A DNA stretch of 64,000 nucleotides from Methanosarcina sp. MSH10X1 (GCF_004099695.1 NZ_SCHL01000001.1:347086-411085), one strand, 5' to 3'; shown: positions 46,726-57,121, counted from the first letter of the stretch. Notes: a model not told the origin generated them from the sequence alone. Program-made: numbers and translations.

Positions 46726-48663
46726 TCAAATTAGATTAGAGATTTTAGGAGCTAATTTAGAGTCTCCCGCATTTACACGATAGATAATCGATACTTTATT
46801 AGAATAAATTTTATTTACACTTACGTCAGTGTTTATCCTTTCAAAATCGTCTAAAGTCCAGCGGAGTTTCGCCATTTTTGGGAAGGTATCTGCATAAAGT
46901 GACTTGTCATTATCTAAAATTACAAGGTAGACATCATCTCTATAGTATGTAGAAAGCTTGGGTTTTGTGGTGTTATATCCAAAATGGTAAGGGGGGCGAA
47001 TCTCTTCAGGAATCTCTAAACGAGGAATATTTTGCCTTTTTATCTCAGCAGGAGGAAGCAGGTCAACAAATCGATATGGTGCTGCGGTAATTCCAGTTAT
47101 CGGGACATCTACATTACGGTTATTTAAAAGCCAATTCATACTATAAAATTCACCTTTTGTAGTATGCTGGCTCATTTCCAAAACATAGGAAGAGGGATAA
47201 ACAACTAAAGCAGCATGTATAAATATTACAATTATAAATAATAATATTATAAAAGGGACAAATGAGTTCTTTCTTTTTTTAAATTTTTCCATTATAGTTG
47301 CTAAATAGAAACCAACGAAAGGCGTGGATATTACAGTTAAGTAAAATAAAAACCTGATTGGTCCAAAACCCAGGTCAAGTAAAAAAGTAATAGGTATTAA
47401 TACACTAAAAAAAACAAATGGTCCGTATAAACTAAATAACATATTTAATTTCATTACCTCATCTGGCTCTTTTGACATCTTTTTCAATATAATAGGGACA
47501 CATAATAAATCTATTAAAACAAATACAATTATACCCCCGAACTTTTTAATTATTTGCGTGGTTACACTATACCCATATCCCTGAGCATAATTAATTTGAG
47601 AAACCAAGTTATTAAGTTGAGAAGGTTCTCTTTCAAAGAGTACATTGTAAATGTTAACCACTGTAACTTGCCATATAGGAAAGGAAGATATCCAAGTAAT
47701 ACCCCATACCAATATAATCATTAACAGAGTAAATTTAACTTTACTAATACGATATAAAATTAGATTATATTTAGTTTTATTAAATTGGATTAGTATTTTA
47801 TTTGGAATTGATAGAAAAGCAATTATACCTACGATAGCTATGCAAGGCACAAGATGATACATAGGATACAAAAACGACATTATTACGATCATAATCGCCC
47901 ATGGAACGCCTCCTCCTTTAATTAATCTAATCGCGATATAGAGTACTAGTGGGAATAAAAGATTTGCTAATGTATTTGGTGTGAAATATAAATACCAACC
48001 ACATACAAATGTAAAGCTTATAAGAGTTGCCATCAGAAAGTGGCTTTTCTCTGGTAATATTTGTTTATTAAAAAGATACATATAAGGTACATACAAAATC
48101 CCGAAAAATAAAGGAATTAATTTATGCAGATAAATTAAATCCAGACCTAAAATTTGAGAAAGCTGCGTTGTATATACGTGAGTAATTGGGTAAATAAGTT
48201 CAGGTTCTAGATAACCACTGGAAAATAGATGATAGACAGTTCCAATATGTGACCCTGAGTCTCCATTAATAGCCCAGCCAAAATACCCTCTGATGATGAA
48301 CAAAGAGATAATGAATATATTACATAAATAGACAAGTATGAAACCAATTTTCCATAAGTAACTTTGTTGAAATTTCTCGTGATAAACTTGGAAGATAATA
48401 AATGCGCTTCCTGCCGTAATAGATAATAGCATGGAAATCCAAACAACAATAGGTGTGGACTTATAAATAGAGGCTTCATGTCCCATAGCAGGATAATTAT
48501 AAGCGAACAGTAGACCTACAATTATTAATAAAAAGAATAAAATAAGTAGTAATTTTGAGAATATCTCATTGTTTCTTAGAGAAGTATCTTTTAACAAAAA
48601 ATCACCATATAGGAATCCAATTAAATTTTCTTTAATTAGTTTTGCAGAACTCTGTGCAACCAT
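46726..48663 (-). CDS. Large polytopic membrane protein, possible GT-C-type glycosyltransferase
   Basis: A 645-residue protein with roughly 12-13 hydrophobic segments in residues 35-490 and a soluble C-terminal part of about 145 residues. The first outer loop contains acidic residues (GYFGWAINGDSGSHIGTV), as in GT-C enzymes that use polyprenyl-linked sugars. The short motif is not diagnostic. It lies alone inside the glycan locus on the minus strand, which favours a role in glycan assembly or transfer. I do not recognise a named family. Confidence 0.62.
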   Translation of the reverse strand: MVAQSSAKLIKENLIGFLYGDFLLKDTSLRNNEIFSKLLLILFFLLIIVGLLFAYNYPAMGHEASIYKSTPIVVWISMLLSITAGSAFIIFQVYHEKFQQSYLWKIGFILVYLCNIFIISLFIIRGYFGWAINGDSGSHIGTVYHLFSSGYLEPELIYPITHVYTTQLSQILGLDLIYLHKLIPLFFGILYVPYMYLFNKQILPEKSHFLMATLISFTFVCGWYLYFTPNTLANLLFPLVLYIAIRLIKGGGVPWAIMIVIMSFLYPMYHLVPCIAIVGIIAFLSIPNKILIQFNKTKYNLILYRISKVKFTLLMIILVWGITWISSFPIWQVTVVNIYNVLFEREPSQLNNLVSQINYAQGYGYSVTTQIIKKFGGIIVFVLIDLLCVPIILKKMSKEPDEVMKLNMLFSLYGPFVFFSVLIPITFLLDLGFGPIRFLFYLTVISTPFVGFYLATIMEKFKKRKNSFVPFIILLFIIVIFIHAALVVYPSSYVLEMSQHTTKGEFYSMNWLLNNRNVDVPITGITAAPYRFVDLLPPAEIKRQNIPRLEIPEEIRPPYHFGYNTTKPKLSTYYRDDVYLVILDNDKSLYADTFPKMAKLRWTLDDFERINTDVSVNKIYSNKVSIIYRVNAGDSKLAPKISNLI

Positions 48664-49557
48664 AATTTTTTAACATGATTTATAATCCTCGAGCTTCCTC
48701 AAGACTGAGAATTGGCGAATTTTAATCCACCAAAGATAAGGAATTATTCACCGCCATTATGATTCTTGAACTTTTTTCTGCTGGTCAGCATTTCAACCTG
48801 GGATATTAGTTAGCTATAGATTATGTTAAATGGACAACGTATGTCTCAATCTATATAACAAATTTTAATATTTGACATATGTGAATAATATTTGGGGCTA
48901 TAGAAACCTATAAATTATACAAGGTTATGCAGCATTATTTCAAAATCACCCTTATTAAAATTATTACAAAATTGAACGCCCACTTTTACAAATTATATCA
49001 AAAGTTGGACTATATACAGGCATCTATATACAATAACATTTTCAACTTTTACCCCCCTTAAAAAGGAATCAAAAAGATCCCATACAAGTTCTCTTGAGTT
49101 AGGCATCTTATCAGTGATATATTTTCTAATAATGCTCGTTTTTTAATAACATCTGCACATATATATGTTCTTGATATAAAATCTAAAGATATAAATGTTT
49201 AGGAAACTAAAAGTCGGAATAATAATAGACGAAGGTAGTTAATTGAGATAAACTGAAATGTAAGAGCAAAAAATCTCAGAGACTCTTTTGAGAATTTCCC
49301 TTTCAGGAGAAAACTTAAAAAAGGGTTAAATGTTTCATATAACAAAGTAATATGAGTTAACGGGGAGTTAAACGTCGGAGGGAGAAAATACGTGGGGTAT
49401 TTTCTGTTTAAAATAATAACCTGTACTGAGAATGGAATATATATTTGATTCCTATCTCCTGTTACCAGAACCTACCTTTCAACCTCATTTTTCCTCCCAA
49501 TAATATAGATAAAAATGGACTTAACCGAGATTGCATTAGAACCATTGGAGAGATTAA
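48664..49557. other. Long divergent spacer
   Basis: About 890 AT-rich bases lie between the divergent membrane protein and DUF1616 gene. No coding sequence was found. The region 49021-49240 is homologous to 44951-45160. Confidence 0.5.
49021..49240 (+). promoter_or_regulatory. Duplicated upstream region before the DUF1616 gene
   Basis: Shares a series of short blocks, in the same order and at similar spacing, with 44951-45160, ending in GGAATAATAAT(A/C)GAC. The gene itself begins about 320 bases downstream, so a long leader or a second promoter is implied. Confidence 0.5.
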
Positions 49558-50445
49558 ATGAGTAGGGTCAGAAAATTTCCCTTGGACCTGATGCTTGTTG
49601 CAGGTCTTGTGCTTCTTACCGACATCTTCTTGATTGTGCCTGTACTTAGTGGAAACTTCCTGTGTACAATCCTTGGAATACCAATGATGCTTTTTTTGCC
49701 TGGATATGCCTTGATTGCTGCTTTTTTTCCTGCAAAAAACGATCTTGATGCGATTGAAAGGACAGCACTTTCTTTTGGAATGAGTGCTGCAGTAATTCCC
49801 CTGACAGGTATTGTCTGGAACTACTCTCGATGGGGAGTTAGTTTCCTGCCAGTTCTAGTAAGCCTATCCATATTTACCTTTGCAATGTGCGGACTTTCAT
49901 ACCTGAGAAGGGGAAAGCTTCCGGAAAATGAAGCTTTTGAAGTGTCCTTCAGGGCAATGGCCCTTCAATTTAAAGCCGAATTTCTGGAAAAGTCTGAGTC
50001 AAGGCTGGATAAGACCTTTACGGTATTTTTAATTCTGTCCATTCTCCTGTCTACAACCGTTCTTGTATATGCGATAATAGGCCCAAAGGAAGGAGAACAT
50101 TTCACAGAGTTCTACATCCTTGGCCCTGAAGGAGAAGCCGACAATTATACTACGAATTTTACGCTCGAGCAGAGTGGGACAGTGATCGTTGGCGTTGTAA
50201 ATAATGAATACAGACCCATGAATTACACAATGGAACTAAAGCTTGAAAACAAATCTCTGCCCCTGCCAGAAAGCCTGCAGAAAATATCCCTTGCTCATAA
50301 CGAGACCTTAGAAGAGCCCCTTGAGTTTGTATTACCCTTTAGAGGAAGAAATATGAAACTGGAGTTTCTGCTTTTCAATGAAACCGAGAAGACTATACCT
50401 TACAGAGATCTACACATCTGGATAGACGTCATGAAGGAGGTCTGA
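49558..50445 (+). CDS. DUF1616 domain membrane protein
   Basis: A 295-residue protein. Four hydrophobic segments lie in about residues 10-120 (LMLVAGLVLLTDIFLIVPVL, LGIPMMLFLPGYALIAAFF) and a fifth near 155-175. An extracellular beta-rich domain follows (TEFYILGPEGEADNYTTNF, MNYTMELKLENKSL), with many N-x-T/S sequons. This is the DUF1616 pattern of archaeal surface-glycan loci; its activity is unknown. It is followed after two bases by the CPBP protease gene, so the two are surely co-translated. Confidence 0.82.
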   Translation: MSRVRKFPLDLMLVAGLVLLTDIFLIVPVLSGNFLCTILGIPMMLFLPGYALIAAFFPAKNDLDAIERTALSFGMSAAVIPLTGIVWNYSRWGVSFLPVLVSLSIFTFAMCGLSYLRRGKLPENEAFEVSFRAMALQFKAEFLEKSESRLDKTFTVFLILSILLSTTVLVYAIIGPKEGEHFTEFYILGPEGEADNYTTNFTLEQSGTVIVGVVNNEYRPMNYTMELKLENKSLPLPESLQKISLAHNETLEEPLEFVLPFRGRNMKLEFLLFNETEKTIPYRDLHIWIDVMKEV

Positions 50446-50447
50446 AG

Positions 50448-51314
50448 ATGGAAAACTTGGGCCTTGCCAGCCGATTTGAAGAAAAGGAAGCTTCCCCTAA
50501 AACTGAAAATGAAGGAAGTAACGAGCTGGAGAAACTTGAGATCGGGAATAAGGAAGTTTATGTGGGGATACCCGTTCTAGCCATCACTTTTGCAGAAATC
50601 CTGATCTATTTCGGAAGGGTAAACGAAGCTATCTGGATACACATGGCTATCCTGATATGTCTTTCCCTCTCTATAACGTTCTTGAAAAGTGGAGGCATTT
50701 ACGAAATATATCAGGCTCTAATGTTCCTTCCTCTCCTTCGCCTGATAAATCTCACCATGCCTGTTTTCTTTGATACAAAACTTTATTCTTTCGCTTTTAT
50801 CTATGCCCCCCTGGCAGTTCCGATAGCAATTGTTGTTACCTATCAACAGTTGACACGAGAAGATGTGGGACTAACTTTCAGGAAAATAGGGCTTTATCTT
50901 CCACTTTCAGTCCTAATAGGTTTCGTACTAGGGATGGGGGAATACATAGTCATCCAGCCAAAATATATCATCCCCAGCATTTCCCCCTTGGATATCTTGA
51001 AGTTAACAGTAGTGATGGTTTTCTTTGTGGGGCTTGTAGAAGAAATAATATTTAGATCAATTCTCCAGACAAGACTTAATATTATTTTCGGAACATGGAG
51101 AGCAATACTGCTTTCAAGCATCCTTTTCGGCTTCATGCATTCCGGTTATGGGGTTTTTTATGAAGTATTATACACTTCATTTGTAGGAGCCATCATAGGT
51201 TATATCTTCTACAAAACCCGAAGTCTGCCGCTAATAACACTTGTCCATGGCTTTGTAAATGTATTTGTGTTTGGGGTTATCCCTCATCTGGGTCCTGGGC
51301 TTGGACTGCTTTGA
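50448..51314 (+). CDS. CPBP-family intramembrane metalloprotease
   Basis: A 288-residue protein with a hydrophilic N-terminus (about 45 residues, Glu-rich) and about seven or eight membrane helices. The three CAAX-prenyl-protease/bacteriocin-processing motifs are present: EEIIFR (E-E-x-x-x-R), FGFMH (F-x-x-x-H) and HGFVN (H-x-x-x-N). Family members cleave prenylated or other membrane proteins in the bilayer. AAGGAGGT lies just before the ATG, inside the end of the DUF1616 gene. The pairing suggests that it processes a surface protein or the DUF1616 partner. Confidence 0.9.
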   Translation: MENLGLASRFEEKEASPKTENEGSNELEKLEIGNKEVYVGIPVLAITFAEILIYFGRVNEAIWIHMAILICLSLSITFLKSGGIYEIYQALMFLPLLRLINLTMPVFFDTKLYSFAFIYAPLAVPIAIVVTYQQLTREDVGLTFRKIGLYLPLSVLIGFVLGMGEYIVIQPKYIIPSISPLDILKLTVVMVFFVGLVEEIIFRSILQTRLNIIFGTWRAILLSSILFGFMHSGYGVFYEVLYTSFVGAIIGYIFYKTRSLPLITLVHGFVNVFVFGVIPHLGPGLGLL

Positions 51315-51859
51315 TATTGTTTGGATATGCGCTATTTTAGGAAGAAGATAAGCTGAGAGAACCAGCAAGTTTAATACGAGCTACTCCACACTAAACAGTT
51401 GTTCGGCAATTACTGATAGTAATAATTTAAATGAATTTATTGGCATATATAGTCTCCTAACTTCCTACCTATTTCAGTGGTCTTCTCGTAATTTCTTGTA
51501 GCGGAGCCAACAATAGAAATAATAAAATTTACTGCACAATTTGGAGTAAAAAGCAGAGATACTTCTATTATTCGTGATGCGACAATAATAATTCCGCAAT
51601 TTGATATTATGACCTTTACTTTTGAGTACATTTTTTTGGAGAGACACAAATTACTTTTTTAATTATAAAGATGTACACTGGCTTTATAACAGAGCTAGAT
51701 TTTTTGCACCACAAGCGCCATTATGCAGGAATTACACAGTTTAATTTTTTTTCTGCTAATTATCTCAGAACTTGCGCACTTGAAAAGTGAAGTCAAGTAC
51801 ATACAACTTTATGAAAACTGTTGTAATCTAGATTGCGTAATGCCCTAGATTTTTAGTTT
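51315..51859. other. Spacer between convergent genes
   Basis: This 545-base stretch has an open frame on each strand around 51440-51660, neither resembling a known protein. The plus-strand frame (EIIKFTAQFGVKSRDTSIIR) looks slightly protein-like and may be a relic. I call no gene. Confidence 0.35.
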
Positions 51860-52984
51860 TCAGTTAAGTCGTGTAAGCCCTGCTAAAATTATTTTGTAAT
51901 TTTCAATAGCATTCTTATATGTATACTCGGTGTTTACTAATGTCCTTGCATTATATGCAACACTATCCAAATCAGGACGATCTAATACTCTAATTACGTT
52001 CTTTGCAATACACTCTGGAGAATTATTTTCCATAAGAAATCCTGTTTCGTTCTCTATTATTATATCAGGAATTGCTCCTACTTTTGTAGCAAGTACAGAT
52101 GTGCCACACGCCATTGCTTCTAACATAATATTAGGCAGACCTTCTATATACGATGGTAGAACTAATAACTTTAAAGAATTTAGATGCGTGGGGAGGTGCT
52201 CATGACAGATCCATCCCATAAGCTTTACATTATTTTCAAGGCCATTTCTGAGCAAATACATCTGAATATCATTTTTTAAATCTCCATCACCTATTATCAA
52301 AACATTCAGGTGCGGCTTTTCCTTTAAAATAAGAGGTATTGATTCTATAAAATTTATAATTCCTTTTTCCTCAGAGAAACGGCCAATATATCCGATCACT
52401 AACTCCCTATCGCTATATTTTTTTTCTAATTTAAATCGGTTAAAATCTAATATATGCTCATGTCCAATTGAGACTTTATTCTTATATTTAGAGAGTTCCC
52501 ATTCCGTAATAAGATTTGGAGAATAAAGAATTATTCTATCACTAATCATACGAGTAATATTACTTAAATATCGTAATGTTTGAGATAGCTTATCTCTATC
52601 GAATTTGATAGTATAATCTGCAGGAATAGAAATTACTTTTTTCTTTAATAATTTTATAGTTAAAACAGGAAGAAGTAACCCTTCACAACCAAAAAATAAA
52701 ACATAAATATCTATTTTATTCCTTAATTTAAGTATAAGATAAGACATTTTAACTTGTGTTAAAATATATTTTCCAATTGTTTCAATTGAAGATTTACCAG
52801 ATCGGTGATCTATTCCATAAGCATGAATTTTCTTATAATCTTTAAAAAAAATATACCCTTCATTCCCAGTGATTAAATAAAGGTTATTTGACAAGAGATA
52901 TAATATATCAACTAGATTAGATAAAGGGGTTATCCCAGATTTACTTATTGGAAAAGTAAGTATACAAATATTTTTATTGTCCAT
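51860..52984 (-). CDS. Family 4 glycosyltransferase
   Basis: A 374-residue GT-B-fold retaining transferase. The C-terminal donor domain is typical: IGYIGRFSEEKGIINFIESI, VLIIGDGDLKND, VKLMGW, and the E-x7-E motif SYIEGLPNIMLEAMACGTSVLAT followed by GAIPDII. It is the last gene of the minus-strand group degT-wbqC-GT4-GT4, 62 bases after the neighbouring GT4. The sugar is unknown. Confidence 0.9.
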   Translation of the reverse strand: MDNKNICILTFPISKSGITPLSNLVDILYLLSNNLYLITGNEGYIFFKDYKKIHAYGIDHRSGKSSIETIGKYILTQVKMSYLILKLRNKIDIYVLFFGCEGLLLPVLTIKLLKKKVISIPADYTIKFDRDKLSQTLRYLSNITRMISDRIILYSPNLITEWELSKYKNKVSIGHEHILDFNRFKLEKKYSDRELVIGYIGRFSEEKGIINFIESIPLILKEKPHLNVLIIGDGDLKNDIQMYLLRNGLENNVKLMGWICHEHLPTHLNSLKLLVLPSYIEGLPNIMLEAMACGTSVLATKVGAIPDIIIENETGFLMENNSPECIAKNVIRVLDRPDLDSVAYNARTLVNTEYTYKNAIENYKIILAGLTRLN

Positions 52985-53046
52985 TATCCAATCTCCTGCA
53001 GATATATTTATAATTGTAAACGCTTTTTACAAAATTTTCACTAAAT

Positions 53047-54180
53047 TTAGAGATTATTAAGTAATGTGAGTTCTAATTGTTTAGCAATATTAATCCAATT
53101 ATATCTTTCTTCGACTTTGTTTCTACCATGTTTACCAAATTTACAGCAAAGTTCTTCATCATCCAAAATCTTTTTTATTTTTGATGTTAAATCCTCTGAA
53201 TTACCTGGAATCACGAGAAATCCATTCTTACCATCATCAACAACAGATCTCACTCCCGGTAAGTTACTTGCAATTACCGGTTTACTGGTGGCCATAGCTT
53301 CGACCAACACTAACCCAAATGCTTCACCCATCGTGGTGGAAGGTAATACCGTGACATCTGATGCTGCATAGTATAAAGGTAAGTCTTCACTAGAGACTCT
53401 CCCTGTGAAAATTACCTGAGAAATTATTCCCATCTTATTTGCTTTCTCAATATAATTTTGTTTAAGTTCACCATCACCAACTATAATTAGGCGGTAATTG
53501 GGGTTACTTATCTCTTTGAAACTTTCTAATAAAATTTCCAACCCTTTGAAGAAATGTGGTTTATCAAGAGCACCTACAAATAAAATAATTTTTTGATTCT
53601 CAATGTTAAGTTTTTTTCTTATAATGGAACCATCGTTATTAGGATTGAATCTTTCAATGTCCACACCGTTTGATATTTCTACTATTTTCTCAGGATTCCT
53701 TTTCCATATTTCTAATAGAAAGGAATTTTCGGAATAATCAATTGAAGTAACAATTATTTTCTCAGCTCTATTTAGAACTAATTTCATCAGTGTATTCTTG
53801 TGAATCTTAAAAAATAAACCTAATAATCCATCAGAAATTACGTCATTGTGGTATGTCAAAAAATACCTGGAGTTACGAAGTATTGAATTCAAGTATACAA
53901 ACTCAGCTCCAAAGAAAAATGGATAGTGGAGGTGGACAACATCATAATCTTTTAATATTAATAATTGAGGTAAAAAAGGTGCATTTCCAATTGTAAACAG
54001 CGGTTTTAGATACTTTACTGATAGCGTCCCTGGCTTCCCTTCTGTAAGATTAGATCTTTGACCTGTATATACAGAAACATTATGCCCTAGTTTTACCAGT
54101 TCGATGGAATTATGATAGCATACATTACCTGTGCCTCCATTGTAAGGGGGAAATGTTGCGGTTACTTCAACAATTTTCAT
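53047..54180 (-). CDS. Family 4 glycosyltransferase
   Basis: A 377-residue GT-B enzyme. The N-terminal acceptor domain starts MKIVEVTATFPPYNGGTGNV. The donor domain has ILFVGALDKPHFFKGLEILL, LIIVGDGELKQNY, VIFTGRVSSEDLP and STTMGEAFGLVLVEAMATSKPVIAS with the two glutamates. A longer frame begins ten codons upstream, but MKIVEV is the natural start and GGTG lies just before it. It precedes the other GT4 gene on the same strand. Confidence 0.9.
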   Translation of the reverse strand: MKIVEVTATFPPYNGGTGNVCYHNSIELVKLGHNVSVYTGQRSNLTEGKPGTLSVKYLKPLFTIGNAPFLPQLLILKDYDVVHLHYPFFFGAEFVYLNSILRNSRYFLTYHNDVISDGLLGLFFKIHKNTLMKLVLNRAEKIIVTSIDYSENSFLLEIWKRNPEKIVEISNGVDIERFNPNNDGSIIRKKLNIENQKIILFVGALDKPHFFKGLEILLESFKEISNPNYRLIIVGDGELKQNYIEKANKMGIISQVIFTGRVSSEDLPLYYAASDVTVLPSTTMGEAFGLVLVEAMATSKPVIASNLPGVRSVVDDGKNGFLVIPGNSEDLTSKIKKILDDEELCCKFGKHGRNKVEERYNWINIAKQLELTLLNNL

Positions 54181-54341
54181 AGATACACCACATACACCAC
54201 ATAAAGACATGATGTTTATCTAAATTATTTTCTAATTTGCTAATTTTCTATAAAATTACAAATCTCAAGAAGTTCTTAGATAGAGAATTCTGTATCAGAG
54301 GATTAATTTCCTCCTGGTAAACAAAAACTTGACATCGAGTT

Positions 54342-55076
54342 TTAAGCAAATTCACGGCAATGCCAGGTCCCGTTAATAAGTTCATACATATTAAGCATTT
54401 TTTTAACATCATCTTTTGAATTAAACATCATTACATCTACAATTGACAAATTTGGAATGAATTCATTGTTAAATTGCTTATATTGATTAGGTATTGATTT
54501 TAGAAAATTAAGCTTGATTCCGTTGGACTCAAAGGATTTGCTATCATAAAGTTCAAAGCCTCCAATTGCGTTTATATACAAAGTAGCCGAGAAATTCTTG
54601 CATATCTCTATTACTCTCTCCTGGCCTTTTAAAGAAGGGTCAATTTCGAGATCTGACAAAAAAAGAATCTCAGTAGTGATCCCAAGATATTCGGAAATTA
54701 GCTGTATTGAGTTAGAAATAAATCCTGAAAGATTTTTTTCTTCATAAAGGAGGCATCTTTCTACAACTGGCATTGTCTCTTTAAAATATGGCGCCTTTCG
54801 AGAAGCAAGCCTGATTATTTGTAGGAGTCTATCTACGTCTTTGTCAAAATATTGATTTGAGATAAATCTTTCACTAATGCGCAAAGAATAGGAGCCGGAT
54901 TTAAGGGGAATTGTAATAAAGAAAGATTTTTTATTTAAAAGTATGCGATTCCGGTTTATCCAGCCGGACTTCATAAATTGGAAGTCGTTGTAAACTATAA
55001 ATTTATCCACTGAATTAATAAGTTGCCAGTAACCAATATAGGGTAAGAAATATGGTTGCATCACTCCTATTCTCAT
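54342..55076 (-). CDS. WbqC-like family protein (copy 2)
   Basis: A 244-residue paralogue of the protein at 42136-42861, with long stretches identical at protein and nucleotide level (for example NGIKLNFLKS and the DKFIV-to-NRNRILLN region). It lacks three residues (the NSHQYT stretch of copy 1 is shortened) and has a different C-terminus (NGTWHCREFA). It follows the VioA-like aminotransferase by 51 bases, which supports a role in amino-deoxysugar metabolism or transfer. Confidence 0.87.
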   Translation of the reverse strand: MRIGVMQPYFLPYIGYWQLINSVDKFIVYNDFQFMKSGWINRNRILLNKKSFFITIPLKSGSYSLRISERFISNQYFDKDVDRLLQIIRLASRKAPYFKETMPVVERCLLYEEKNLSGFISNSIQLISEYLGITTEILFLSDLEIDPSLKGQERVIEICKNFSATLYINAIGGFELYDSKSFESNGIKLNFLKSIPNQYKQFNNEFIPNLSIVDVMMFNSKDDVKKMLNMYELINGTWHCREFA

Positions 55077-55127
55077 AAGATAACCTCTGATTAGTCAATT
55101 CCAAACCCTAATGACCTGTTTCTCATT

Positions 55128-56240
55128 TTATAAATTAACAACATGGGAATAACTGGCAAACGAATAATTCTGCTCGCAAATTAGCGTTTTCACTATCTTT
55201 TCTACTTCATTAGTCAACAACCCTGGGTAAATTGGCAAACACATAATCCTGCTTGCAATGTCCTGTGATACCGTGTGAATGACCTGTGTCTGTATATATC
55301 CCAATGTATCTAAAGAAGGGTAAAAGTATCGCCTTGGATTAATATTAGCAGCATTCATAGCGTATTTGGCTTCAATAAGTCTCTTTTCACTTTCGAACAA
55401 TATCGGAAAGTAACTATAATTATTGGTACATTGAAAGTTACGTTTCTGAAACTGTACATGGTCCTTAAGCGAGTCTTGATAGTAGTTCCAAATTTCAGAC
55501 CTTTTTTTAAATATTGTATCTATTTCATCCAAGATGCAAAGACCCATTGCAGCCTCAAATTCATTCATTTTAGCGTTTATGCCCAATTCTATGATCGAGT
55601 CTGGACCGTCAATGCCAAAATTAATCATCAATTTTGCTCTTTCAAGGTCTTTTTTGTTTTTGAAAATGATCGCTCCACCTTCGATAGTATGGAAAAGCTT
55701 GGTAGCATGGAAACTAAGCGTTGTCGCGTCACCGTAAGACAATAGACTTCTATCTTTATATCGTACTCCAAAAGCATGCGCTCCATCATAGATTGTTTTC
55801 AAACCGTACTTCTGTGCAATGTATTCTATTTTTTCCACATCACAGGCATTACCAAATACATGTACTGGTACTATTGCCGTAGTCTCTGGTGTTATAGATC
55901 CTTCAATTTTAGATGGATCCATACAGAATGTTTCGGGATCTATATCTGCAAAAATTGGTTCAAGACCTTCCCAAACCAATGTGCTTGTAGTTGCTACAAA
56001 ACTAAACGGAGTAGTGATAACCTGTCTGTCTATGCCGAGTACCTTATACGCGATCTGCAAAGCTAAAGTGCCATTTGATACAAGTAACAGATTTTTAACA
56101 TCCAGATATTTTTCAAGTCTTGCAGTCAGCTTCTTCACTAATTGTCCATTATTGGTTACCCAACCGCTGCTGTAAATTTCATCTATATATTTGTCTAGCT
56201 TACTGCGATCTGGCAAATATGTTCTGGTAACGTTAATCAT
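55128..56240 (-). CDS. DegT/DnrJ/EryC1-family aminotransferase, VioA-like
   Basis: A PLP-dependent sugar aminotransferase, 370 residues. Motifs are SSGWVTNNGQLVKKLTARLE, SNGTLALQIA, TTPFSFVATTSTL, VPVHVFGNACDVE, YDGAHAFGV (PLP-binding Asp) and LSFHATKLFHTIEGGAI (Schiff-base Lys). The sequence style is close to VioA, which makes dTDP-4-amino-4,6-dideoxy-D-glucose from dTDP-4-keto-6-deoxyglucose. RfbA/RfbB, encoded divergently next door, would supply that substrate. The product assignment is inference. It is the first gene of a four-gene minus-strand group. Confidence 0.88.
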   Translation of the reverse strand: MINVTRTYLPDRSKLDKYIDEIYSSGWVTNNGQLVKKLTARLEKYLDVKNLLLVSNGTLALQIAYKVLGIDRQVITTPFSFVATTSTLVWEGLEPIFADIDPETFCMDPSKIEGSITPETTAIVPVHVFGNACDVEKIEYIAQKYGLKTIYDGAHAFGVRYKDRSLLSYGDATTLSFHATKLFHTIEGGAIIFKNKKDLERAKLMINFGIDGPDSIIELGINAKMNEFEAAMGLCILDEIDTIFKKRSEIWNYYQDSLKDHVQFQKRNFQCTNNYSYFPILFESEKRLIEAKYAMNAANINPRRYFYPSLDTLGYIQTQVIHTVSQDIASRIMCLPIYPGLLTNEVEKIVKTLICEQNYSFASYSHVVNL

Positions 56241-57121
56241 TTAGGATCCAGTCCAATCAATTCGTAAATATAGATTTATTGAATGAAATTTCATACGGAT
56301 TCGGTTAGGTTCTAAGCGTGTAGGAATTTCGCTGGATAATCACTACACGTGGTACTCGAAGTCGTGCATAAAATTTGTTAATCGATGAAAAGAATGAAAA
56401 TCGTATCTTTATTCTCATATTAGTCAAATTATTCTCCTTGATTTAACGGGGCATTGAAATTTTTGGGTAGATCTAATTTTAAAAATTCCCCTATTTTCAT
56501 GATAAAATTAACCACATTATTGGGAATAAAATAATACCCTCCATCGGCCGCTTATCCCCATATTTAGCCCCACTTATAAATAAATAACAATATCATTGTA
56601 TTTTAATACATACGAAACAATATAATTCACAGAGTATATGCCTTAATTAATCTCTACCATTCGCAAAATAAATAAATTTACGAGCATTTGAATCGATATC
56701 AGTAAAATTATAGCGAATTTATATCCAGTGACTTATAGAAATCTGTGATTTATATCAATTTGGTACACTGTCTGTGAAGTCTAAGGAAACATTATTTAGG
56801 AATAAATAATCGGAATTTTCTATAATTACTATAGATAATTATTAAATATTCATATTATTTTTTATATGTATATGTATGTTAAATTATATTATATTACGTC
56901 TCTGAAAATGGATCTAGGTAAATTCCGAAACAAGCTGGATTGATTTTCATCCGACGACGAGGATTCTTGAATTTGACTCTATAGTATCTACGATGCGAAT
57001 ACAATGAGAACTATTACACTACAGAAGCAAGTCTGGACTGCAAAAGTAGTGTTTAGAGCCTATCTGGGGACGCTGCAGAACTGACAATGAAATAAATAAA
57101 ACAATGACTTTGGGAGGTTCA
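56241..57121. other. Divergent control region between degT and rfbC
   Basis: About 880 AT-rich bases without a recognisable gene. Several TATA-like runs (for example TTTTTTATATGTATATG near 56860) lie in front of the rfb operon, which would give a long leader. The degT promoter must also lie here. Confidence 0.45.

Noticed and set aside
51437..51649. Open frames on both strands in the CPBP/GT4 spacer
   Set aside because: Neither frame has a ribosome-binding site or recognisable domain; described as spacer.
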